Assembly (NCBI RefSeq): GCF_000702625.1
Contig: NZ_JNIS01000001.1
Span: forward strand, 124,001-188,000
Direction of reading: 5' to 3'
DNA length: 64,000 nucleotides
DNA from: Exiguobacterium oxidotolerans JCM 12280
GTDB lineage: Bacteria; Bacillota; Bacilli; Exiguobacteriales; Exiguobacteriaceae
The notes beneath the pieces are model-generated. The model made no database searches, was not told the DNA's origin, and was given only the letters and a program-made list of their open reading frames with translations. Every line of letters begins with the position of its first letter. Positions within the stretch are counted from its first letter, which is position 1. The translations under genes were made by a program, and so were the position numbers. Positions 41,266 to 49,330 of this stretch are shown piece after piece.

Positions 41266-43387
41266 ATTGATTTCCATAGATCGCTTTGTATGTATCTGGT
41301 TGATTGAGGATATCATGATTGATACGATAGCTCGTCTCTAGATCTCTTGGGTCTATAGATGAATCGAACAAACCAAACGCTGGTTCATCATGAATGAGGA
41401 TCGGATAGTTCTTATCGTTTCCGAATATAGCGTTTATTTTTCCAAAATCATCAAAGAAGTACTCTTGAAGGAGCGGAATGATGGATTTCAGGAAGACTTG
41501 CTCCAACGCACTTATATTGTCGTCCGATGACAGTGACGTAAAATAGGCATGTCCAATCATATGGTCCCGGTCATAGAGTGCTGCAATTCGACGATTCATG
41601 ATGTCGAGCAAGTGCTCTAAATTTACGCCTTTGACAGAGATCCCTCGGAGCGTCAGCGAGTCAGGAGACATTTCGATAAATTGGAATCTTCTTCGCAGCG
41701 CGGTATCCATCAACGCAATGGAACGGTCCGCTGTGTTCATCGTTCCAATAATATAGATGTTACTCGGAACACCAAACTCTTTTTTCGAATAGGGAAGCTT
41801 AACGAGCGTTTCTTCCATCTCTCCAAGGCGTTTTGAAGGCTCGATCAACGTGATGAGCTCCCCTAAAATCTTCGAAATGTTCCCGCGATTAATTTCATCG
41901 ACGATAAACACATATGGTTTCTCACTCTGGTCATTTATATCCGGAATACCATATTCTCCTTCAAGCATGCGTTCAACTTGCGATACGGATAGACGATCTA
42001 AAGGATAAACGGTCTTCTGAGTCAAATTCTTCCGCATATTCATTTCATGGATATCGAGTGAGATATTCTTAGCAAGCCAGTTCACTTTCCGGCTACGCTT
42101 GTACTGAGCTTCATCTTCCAACCATTTGACTTCACCTTCGATAATACCAATACCATCAATATGCCGTTCGTCTTTCAATGAAAGAACAATATCCCCAGCT
42201 TTCATCGTCTCGTAAAAATAGGTCAGAATACTACGTTCAGAAGGATTCATGGAGACAGTACTTTTAAAGGGGTTCTCTCCATAATTATCCCATCCAATCC
42301 GCATGATACCCTTGTCAAAACAAGCCTTCTTGAGAGGATGATCCCCTGATCCTCCTAGAGAAACCTTCCAAATACGTGCCTCACCATCAATTGAAACGTC
42401 ATATCCGCCAAAACGATGACCGGCAGCAGCGAGATCGCAAAACTCCTTGAAAATACCAGACTCGATGTTGAACCCGATCTCATTCGTATCAGACGCGACC
42501 ACTGGTTTGATTCCTTCTATAAACTCCTCGTATCCATACGACTGATGAAATGTCGTAAAGGCGATTCGGTTCTCATCTCTATACTTTGCATACCGTCGTT
42601 TCACTTCCGGGTATCCATCTTTCTTAATTTCATCCATGGTTTTCCCTTCAATGATAGCGACGGCATATAAGACCGTATGGTAGGTCTTCCCCGTACCTGG
42701 TGGCCCCTGTAGGATCGTGTTCTTAGGATGCACTGCTCTTCCTCCTTCAAGATGGTTTTTGACTGTAGCTGGTACTTGCTCCTCAACCATTGCAGGAGCG
42801 GCCTCTAGGATGGCTTCATAACTCGGTATAATTCGTTTGATCGACTCGTGCAATATGTCAGTCAGTTCTCTGCCCTGTGTCTCTTCGCGGGCACTCACAT
42901 TAAGGGTAAACACTAACTCTATATTCTTGTTTTTCTCATTATTAATTTGTTTCTTTAAACTATCAGGAGTTTCTATTCCCGATTCCGATTCGTAATGGAA
43001 TCCATCCTCACTAAGATAAGGCATATTTAAAAGACGGCTATGACGTACCAAATCCTCGGCCGAGGGATAACGCCTTCTTGTTCCCCTTCCATATCGACAC
43101 TGCAGTACGACACGAACAACAACTTCCTCTTCTTCTGGTCTCCATCGAAGGTCGACTTGGATCCCATGGGGAAGTTCTTCGTATCCTCTTTTTTTGAGGA
43201 CACCCCAAAGTCTGTTACGTCTTCCATTTATTAATCTATTTCCATCAGTCAGTATCATGTCGCTGCCGATCACTAAGCTTTCATAGAATCTTTTCTCAGC
43301 TTCTTGTATGGCGATGGCTTCCTCATTCGTAATTTCGTCTTCTCCCCTGAGGTATTCCAAGAGAATCGTCTCGATTTTGTCGCTCAT
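41252..43387 (-). CDS. mcrB: McrB-type AAA+ GTPase with internal EVE-like domain
   Basis: A 711-residue motor subunit. Residues 1-200 form an N-terminal region of unknown specificity. The AAA+ core has Walker A 'GPPGTGKT' (228-235), Walker B 'FIVDEINRGNISKIL' (494-508) and the McrB hallmark 'GTMNTADRSIALMDTALRRR' (548-567) that gives GTP preference. Between Walker A and B, at about 335-440, an extra domain is inserted: 'RIWKVSLGGSGDHPLKKACF', 'IMRIGWDNYGENPF', 'MKAGDIVLSLKDERHIDGIG' and 'RSRKVNWL' fit an EVE/PUA-like modified-base reader. It translocates along DNA and activates McrC. AAAGGAG precedes ATG. Confidence 0.9.
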   Translation of the reverse strand: MSDKIETILLEYLRGEDEITNEEAIAIQEAEKRFYESLVIGSDMILTDGNRLINGRRNRLWGVLKKRGYEELPHGIQVDLRWRPEEEEVVVRVVLQCRYGRGTRRRYPSAEDLVRHSRLLNMPYLSEDGFHYESESGIETPDSLKKQINNEKNKNIELVFTLNVSAREETQGRELTDILHESIKRIIPSYEAILEAAPAMVEEQVPATVKNHLEGGRAVHPKNTILQGPPGTGKTYHTVLYAVAIIEGKTMDEIKKDGYPEVKRRYAKYRDENRIAFTTFHQSYGYEEFIEGIKPVVASDTNEIGFNIESGIFKEFCDLAAAGHRFGGYDVSIDGEARIWKVSLGGSGDHPLKKACFDKGIMRIGWDNYGENPFKSTVSMNPSERSILTYFYETMKAGDIVLSLKDERHIDGIGIIEGEVKWLEDEAQYKRSRKVNWLAKNISLDIHEMNMRKNLTQKTVYPLDRLSVSQVERMLEGEYGIPDINDQSEKPYVFIVDEINRGNISKILGELITLIEPSKRLGEMEETLVKLPYSKKEFGVPSNIYIIGTMNTADRSIALMDTALRRRFQFIEMSPDSLTLRGISVKGVNLEHLLDIMNRRIAALYDRDHMIGHAYFTSLSSDDNISALEQVFLKSIIPLLQEYFFDDFGKINAIFGNDKNYPILIHDEPAFGLFDSSIDPRDLETSYRINHDILNQPDTYKAIYGNQYAKA

Positions 43388-43594
43388 TTATTACTCCTTT
43401 CGAGTCATTCCTTAACGAGTATGAGTCAGTCTACATCACTCTAAATGCAATGGAATGGCTCTATAATTTAAAATTCTTTACTTAAAAAATGAAGAAACTA
43501 ATTTTTGTAGAGGATAATATCCAAATTCATGTTCAATCAAGATTTGAATCTAATCGTATCCCATACCTTACAACTCAATGATATTTTCATTTTT

Positions 43595-43644
43595 TATTCA
43601 GATTTGTATACATTTCGATATCGAAATGTATACAAATCTGAATA
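43595..43644. repeat. 50-bp perfect palindrome
   Basis: The 25 bases from 43595 to 43619 are followed immediately by their exact reverse complement (43620-43644); the centre is GATATC and the arms include CAGATTTGTATACATTTC. There is no T run on either side, so it is not a typical terminator for the broken HNH gene that ends at 43650. Confidence 0.9.
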
Positions 43645-43649
43645 CTCTA

Positions 43650-44479
43650 TCAATAAACATATTTCATGCGTAATGGATCTTCTTTATTTAAAATTTTTTC
43701 AATTAATATTTCATTATATTCAATGCCATCGACACCTCGATGGATGCGTGCATGACAGTTAGGGCAAATAGCGGCAACGTGCTCTGGATGATCCGGTCCA
43801 CCATCAGATAGACGATACATATGATGTACTTCTAATGATGAACCTGACTTGGCCTCAAAAGGCAAGCTTCGCATACTCCAACTGCTCTTCTTCGAGCGTA
43901 CAGTTTGATAGCTTCTGATCGCTTTCGCACCGTCACTTGCTTGACTTGAATGGTTTCATGTCCATTTGACGTATCTTGAAGAGCTAACTGTTTTAACTCA
44001 TCAAGCGAAAAATCTATATTTTGTAGTGTCACTTCACTATTGTTCAAAAGAGATCGTTCAATATTTGAAGAAGATTCAAAAATAAACTCTATAACATCGC
44101 GCATATTACCATTTCGATCTGGTGCTCGTTTTATTTCGTAATCAATTAGCGTTAACTGATCATCAAATGTATACAGACCATTTGTTGCGCGGTGAAACAA
44201 AAAAACATATTTTGAAGAATTAACATGATCTCGTAATGCTTTATTTCCCATTGAAAATGCTTGATCTCCGATTTGTCCTTCGCCTGTGTACATAAACAAT
44301 ATTCTTTCTTCGTTCCAACTATCAGAATAACCATATTGGCCGCCACTAGCCCCTGAAAAGATAAAGATTACAGATTCTTTAGCAGAAGCACTTATACCGC
44401 GCTGACGATTCCCTCCAAATTGATCATAAATCTCAGAACGTTTGTAGTACTCACCTGGACTAAAATTAATAGACAACAT
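43650..44479 (-). pseudogene. SRA-like/HNH type IV restriction endonuclease, frameshifted
   Basis: Two frames together make one enzyme. The first (44479 to about 43870) has an SRA-like modified-base domain: 'SPGEYYKRSEIYDQFGGNRQ', 'GASGGQYGYSDSW', 'FMYTGEGQIGDQAFSMGNKA', and reaches the first HNH zinc pair 'GVCEAC'. The second (from about 43866) continues 'LPFEAKSGSSLEVHHMYRLS', 'GGPDHPEHVAAICPNCHARI' and 'HRG', the HNH core. A missing base (or 7 missing bases) near 43866 breaks the link just after CxxC, where a Gly would be expected. The N-terminal half stays open for 215 codons. AGGAG precedes the start. Unless the shift is a sequencing error or is bypassed, the nuclease is dead. Confidence 0.8.
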
Positions 44480-44635
44480 AAAGTATCACTCCTATTTTTT
44501 CTATCTAATAATCAATCACTTTTTTTAAGACAGATTCAATAATTTTAAAAATAATTAAAGTGATTTCTAATGAATAACCAATATACTATTGCTTTATTAA
44601 TAAATTTCCCAATAATTTTATTGCTGTTACAAAAG

Positions 44636-44681
44636 TGAAAAGCGTCTAGTCCTGTATATACTTATAAGGAGTTAGACGCTT
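44636..44681 (-). terminator. Terminator of the Ig-repeat protein gene
   Basis: AAGCGTCTA pairs with TAGACGCTT around a 24-base loop, followed on the minus strand by TTTTC. It starts about 20 bases after the stop at 44701. Confidence 0.75.
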
Positions 44682-44700
44682 ATTCGCAAGATGATGCAAT

Positions 44701-47700
44701 TTATATGACTTTTAGAGTTTTTTCTTTACTTCTATTAGAAGATTTGTCCTGTGCATAAACTTTTAAAACAGATCCCTTTTTTTGAGCTTTAATTTTAACT
44801 TTAAAGTTCCCTTTAGAGTCTGCATTTCCTTCTGCAATTTTTTTAGAATTATAGTAAACGAAAACTTTAACATTGCTTTCTGCCTTACCACTTATCATTT
44901 TACTCGTATTCGTTATCTTATTTACAATAGGTGTTGCTGGTGGTGTTCGATCTAAAACAGTAACTTGCTTACTTTTGCTTTGATTTCCAGAAGCATCAAC
45001 AGCATAAACAGTTAGTTTAGTACCAGCTTTTTGTTTAGCGATCTTAATATTGTAAATACCTTTTCCAGATAAAGCTGATCCGATTAATTTAGATCCTACT
45101 TTTACATATACTTTTACATTACTTTCTACTTTTCCATTAACGACAATCGATTGATCTGATACAAGGCCTACACTTGAAATTAGTGGCGGTGTTGTATCTC
45201 TAACAATTACCTCAGTTGATTTACTAATATTCCCATAATGATCTATTGCAACAAACGTTAATTTCACACCTGCCTTTTGTTTCGCGATCTGAATTTTATA
45301 GGTTCCATTTGAGTTCACAATTGAGTTACCAATCTCTTTGATCCCGATTTTCACTAAGATTTTAGAACCCGCCTCCGCTGTTCCACTAACCGAAATAGCT
45401 TTATCCGTAACTTCGTACACTTTTGGTGGAGGAGGCGATGTTACGTCTTTTACGAGTAATGTTGTTTCATCACTTTTATTTCCTGCAGCGTCTGTTGCTA
45501 CAACACTTACTTTCACTCCCGCTGCTTGGCGTGGAATCTTCAATGAGTAGATTCCATCTGTTCCGGCTGATGTAGTTCCAAATACTTTTTCGTCTACTTT
45601 CACAGTGACTTTGGTATTAGCTTCCGCTTGTCCACTAACCTTTGTCATTTGGTCCGTTAATCCGTCCACCTTCGGTGCCTCCGGTGCCGTTACATCTTTC
45701 ACGGTAACAACGGTCTCTACACTCGTATTTCCAGCTAAGTCTGTTGCTATAACACTCACTTTCACTCCCGCTGCTTGGCGTGGAATCTTCAATGAGTAGA
45801 TTCCATCTGCTGCTCCAGCTTTTGTAGTTCCAAGCATTTTATCGCCTGCTTTCACGATCACTTCGGCATTTGCTTCCGCTTGTCCACTGACTTTCGTCAT
45901 TTGGTCCGTCAGTGCATCCACCTTCGGTGCCTCCGGTGCCGTTACATCTTTCACGATGATAATCGTTTCTTCACTTGTGTTTCCAGATAAGTCTGTTGCT
46001 ATAACACTCACTTTCACGCCCGCTGCTTGACGCGGAATCTTCAATGAGTAGATTCCATCTGTTCCGGCTGATGTAGTTCCAAATACTTTTCCATCTACTT
46101 TCATAGTCACTTTGGCATTAGCTTCCGCTTGTCCACTGACTTTCGTCATTTGGTCCGTCAGTGCATCCACCTTCGGTGCCTCCGGTGCCGTTACATCTTT
46201 CACGATGATAATCGTTTCTTCACTTGTGTTTCCAGATAAGTCTGTTGCTATAACACTCACTTTCACGCCCGCTGCTTGACGCGGAATCTTCAATGAGTAG
46301 ATTCCATCTGTTCCGACTGATGTAGTTCCAAATACTTTTTCGTCTACTTTCACAGTCACTTTGGCATTAGCTTCCGCTTGCCCACTGACTTTCGTCATTT
46401 GGTCCGTTAGTGCATCCACCTTCGGTGCCTCCGGTGCCGTTACATCTTTCACGATGAAAAGCGTTTCTTCACTTGTGTTTCCAGCTAAATCTGTTGCTAC
46501 AACACTTACTTTTACACCAGCTGCTTGACGCGGAATCGTCAATGAGTAGATTCCATCTGTTCCGGCTGATGTAGTTCCAAATACTTTTCCGTATACTTTC
46601 ACAGTCACTTTGGCATTAGCTTCCGTTTGCCCGCTGACTTTCGTCATTTGATCTGTTAATACGTCCACTTTTGGCGCTTCGGGTGCTGTCACATCCTTCA
46701 CGGTGACTATTGTTTCTTCGCTCATATGTCCAGACTGATCTGTCGCTACAACACTTACTTCCACACCGGCTGCCTGGAGTGGAATTGTCAGCGTAAAGTT
46801 TCCATCTGCTCTAGCTTGTGTAGTCCCAAGTGTTTTATGGCCTACTTTCACAGTTACCTCAGCAGTTGCTTCCGTTTGGCCACTGACGGTCGTCATTTGA
46901 TCTGTTAATACTTCCACTTTTGGTGCTTCAGGTGGGGTAATATCTCTAACCCATTCTTGAATTTCCTTACTTCTATTTCCAGCAGCATCAACCGCCACAA
47001 TAGTAACTATAGTATTAGCACTTTGTGGAGTTATGATCACCTCAAACATTCCGTATTCGGAAGTTGTAGCTGTTCCCAGAATACTTGAACCAGAGGTTAT
47101 TAAAATTGTTGAATTAGGTTCTGCCCATCCAATTACAGTGGTCGAATGTTCTGTTAAATCATTTATTAAAGGACTACTTGGTGCAGTACCATCTTTAACA
47201 AGTACTTTTGTTATCTCGCTAATATTTCCTGATGTGTCAGTAGCAGACACAGATAAAATATCACCAGCATACGGTACCATTATAGGGATGTCAAAATTCC
47301 CTTCGCGATCGACAAGTCCACTTCCGATTATCCACATTCCACTTTTAAACGAGACTGTAGCACCAGGTTCTGCTTTACCTTTTGCAGTTAAGGTTTGATC
47401 AGTTATCTTATCCACAGTAGGGGCAAGTGGTGGAGTTTTGTCTGAAACCACTATTTCTTTTACGGCACTCATATTTCCAGCAAGATCTACTGCATAAACA
47501 TTTAATTTTGTTCCTGCAACTTGTTTAGAAATCGATACATTATAATTTAAATAATATCGTTCAAACCGAACCGCCGGATGTAAAGTCGCATCTGACATGC
47601 CTAAAACCTCTGAACCTTTTTTCACTATAATTTTAGCTCCACCTTCAGCACTTCCAGTTACTTCTTGTGTTTGATCTGATACATCATCCACATTGGGAGA

Positions 47701-48825
47701 TAAGGGCGGTGTACTGTCTAATGCTACTGTATTTGATTCTTCACTAGTTATTCCATTTTTAATGGAGGTTAGACGCATTGTATAATCCCCACTGTATATA
47801 GGATTAATTTCAAATTCACCAGTTGAATCTACAAAAATCCACCCTTGTTCCGTTCCAACTTCATATGGGCTAGTAGGATAGTAAAAATAGTTAAGGAGTG
47901 AACCAGGTTCAGCAAATCCTTTGACAGAAGTGCTTTTTTGAGTGTATACACTTGTTAAAGTCGGAGCTTTAGAAGGTAACATAGAAGGTGTATTCTCATG
48001 AGGACTGGATAAATAAGAATCAAAACTCACTGTATTATGTACTCTTAAGTCATCATCAGCATCATAAATCTTTTCTGAGATTTTCGATTTAATATTTGTA
48101 TTCCAAAAGTTATTTTCTATATTATTAATTTTTGAAGATCCATAAAGTTTTACAACATCATTTTCTTCACCTAGGAAGCTATTATAATTAAAAACAATAT
48201 TTTGCTCGCCAGAAATATTTAACTTATAATTTTTTAAAAAAACATTATTTATGAACTTCGAATTATTTGAAACTGAAATTGGTAGGATATTTGCAAAAAT
48301 ATTTCTTTCAATTATGGCACCATCACCGAAAAAATATGAATAACCGTTATAATCATTAAAATAACCGTTGTAATCATTAAATTGAGGTGTAAAGAAAGAT
48401 TGTCCAAATGAATCGTCAATCCAAGAATCTTTTAAAATAAATGAATTTTTTATTCCATAAGGAATATCAAAACTACATTTGAATAAGTCACTATTCGAAA
48501 TAGTCATTTTACCATTTCGTAGATAGTCTCCTCCCTTCAAATTAACACTCATTAATCTTACTTTTTTATCCTTGCTACCTGACACTTCTAATTCACCAAA
48601 TACAGCAATATCTTTTCTATTCCCAATTACAGTTACACCAGGTTCTATTGTGAGTTTCCCACCAACTTGAATATTATCTACTAAATTATATGGTGACCCT
48701 TCTTTAGTCCATATAGTGTCTGTTCTTAGTAGGCCTTTAACATCTGTGCCTTTAGTAGCATCGACCTCATGATGAATGCAAAAAACACATACAAATACAG
48801 CTAAAAAAATAAGTTTTTTTATCAT
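44701..48825 (-). CDS. Large secreted protein with beta-helix and 13 Ig-like repeats
   Basis: A 1374-residue exported protein. Residues 1-23 are a signal peptide. Residues ~30-285 look like a right-handed parallel beta-helix ('GGKLTIEPGVTVIGNRKDI', repeated Asn-rich turns such as 'NNSKFINNVFLKN') and contain a small duplication, FNDYNGYFNDYNGY. From about 290 to the end are 13 bacterial Ig-like (Big_6-type) domains of ~83 residues beginning 'TxPxxPxV' and ending 'D-x-x-G-N-x-S-x-E'. Domains 6-10 are almost identical. There is no LPXTG or membrane anchor, so attachment may be non-covalent. An adhesin or surface-layer-like role is inferred. AAGGAG precedes ATG. Confidence 0.85.
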   Translation of the reverse strand: MIKKLIFLAVFVCVFCIHHEVDATKGTDVKGLLRTDTIWTKEGSPYNLVDNIQVGGKLTIEPGVTVIGNRKDIAVFGELEVSGSKDKKVRLMSVNLKGGDYLRNGKMTISNSDLFKCSFDIPYGIKNSFILKDSWIDDSFGQSFFTPQFNDYNGYFNDYNGYSYFFGDGAIIERNIFANILPISVSNNSKFINNVFLKNYKLNISGEQNIVFNYNSFLGEENDVVKLYGSSKINNIENNFWNTNIKSKISEKIYDADDDLRVHNTVSFDSYLSSPHENTPSMLPSKAPTLTSVYTQKSTSVKGFAEPGSLLNYFYYPTSPYEVGTEQGWIFVDSTGEFEINPIYSGDYTMRLTSIKNGITSEESNTVALDSTPPLSPNVDDVSDQTQEVTGSAEGGAKIIVKKGSEVLGMSDATLHPAVRFERYYLNYNVSISKQVAGTKLNVYAVDLAGNMSAVKEIVVSDKTPPLAPTVDKITDQTLTAKGKAEPGATVSFKSGMWIIGSGLVDREGNFDIPIMVPYAGDILSVSATDTSGNISEITKVLVKDGTAPSSPLINDLTEHSTTVIGWAEPNSTILITSGSSILGTATTSEYGMFEVIITPQSANTIVTIVAVDAAGNRSKEIQEWVRDITPPEAPKVEVLTDQMTTVSGQTEATAEVTVKVGHKTLGTTQARADGNFTLTIPLQAAGVEVSVVATDQSGHMSEETIVTVKDVTAPEAPKVDVLTDQMTKVSGQTEANAKVTVKVYGKVFGTTSAGTDGIYSLTIPRQAAGVKVSVVATDLAGNTSEETLFIVKDVTAPEAPKVDALTDQMTKVSGQAEANAKVTVKVDEKVFGTTSVGTDGIYSLKIPRQAAGVKVSVIATDLSGNTSEETIIIVKDVTAPEAPKVDALTDQMTKVSGQAEANAKVTMKVDGKVFGTTSAGTDGIYSLKIPRQAAGVKVSVIATDLSGNTSEETIIIVKDVTAPEAPKVDALTDQMTKVSGQAEANAEVIVKAGDKMLGTTKAGAADGIYSLKIPRQAAGVKVSVIATDLAGNTSVETVVTVKDVTAPEAPKVDGLTDQMTKVSGQAEANTKVTVKVDEKVFGTTSAGTDGIYSLKIPRQAAGVKVSVVATDAAGNKSDETTLLVKDVTSPPPPKVYEVTDKAISVSGTAEAGSKILVKIGIKEIGNSIVNSNGTYKIQIAKQKAGVKLTFVAIDHYGNISKSTEVIVRDTTPPLISSVGLVSDQSIVVNGKVESNVKVYVKVGSKLIGSALSGKGIYNIKIAKQKAGTKLTVYAVDASGNQSKSKQVTVLDRTPPATPIVNKITNTSKMISGKAESNVKVFVYYNSKKIAEGNADSKGNFKVKIKAQKKGSVLKVYAQDKSSNRSKEKTLKVI
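45440..46930 (-). repeat. Tandem ~249-bp coding repeats in the Ig-like protein
   Basis: Six units of 249-252 bp encode Ig-like domains 5-10. The landmark GTTACATCTTTCACG recurs at 45689, 45941, 46190 and 46439 (spacing 252, 249, 249). Units 6-10 differ at only a few positions each, and one unit has one extra codon (GAADG for GTDG). This is recent duplication and a hot spot for copy-number change. Confidence 0.85.
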
Positions 48826-48941
48826 ATTATATATTACTCCTTACAGGTAATTTAAATTATCGTCCATAGAAAATGTAAGTTTAGAGAATAACTAATAACT
48901 CCTTGAATCACATCTCTTAACATCCAATTACAAAAAGATGT

Positions 48942-49205
48942 TTATTGTTCAACTGCTACAAACAATTTTGCTTTCTTTATAACGCCTTTAATTTGATATT
49001 TTTTCATTTCGTTTAGGAAAGATTGTGCTTCTTCAATAGTCTCGAATCTTGTAGCACAATCTAAAACTCCATCTAACACTTTGCCTTCAAAAATACTGTC
49101 ATCGACTACATATAGTCCACCATATTCATCAGTGCTTGTTTGAACAACATAGTGACTATCATATTCTTCAATATCGCGCATATTTTCTAATAAATTCTCT
49201 TCCAT
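48942..49205 (-). CDS. Small acidic hypothetical protein, 87 residues
   Basis: Begins 'MEENLLENMRDIEEYDSHYV', has a beta-rich middle and ends with a basic patch 'KKYQIKGVIKKAKLFVAVEQ'. No signal peptide, no known domain. GGAGG is well placed before the ATG. It lies between the Ig-repeat gene and the two-gene module, all on the minus strand, 125 bases after the module; whether it belongs to the module is unclear. Confidence 0.6.
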   Translation of the reverse strand: MEENLLENMRDIEEYDSHYVVQTSTDEYGGLYVVDDSIFEGKVLDGVLDCATRFETIEEAQSFLNEMKKYQIKGVIKKAKLFVAVEQ

Positions 49206-49330
49206 ATTCTATTCCTCCAATCTTAGTTCTAATAATTAAATCCCGCGTCCAAAGAGTATTAGCAGTAATGCAATCATTAGAATTTTTTCATATTTAAATT
49301 AGCTCTCTATTGCGCGATTTGCTCATTTTT

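Noticed and set aside
45440-46930. CRISPR array
   Set aside because: The repeats are ~249 bp, in frame and coding, without spacers.
45338-47398. Plus-strand frames of 60-121 codons within the Ig-repeat gene
   Set aside because: They are antisense shadows of the repeats, without ribosome binding sites.
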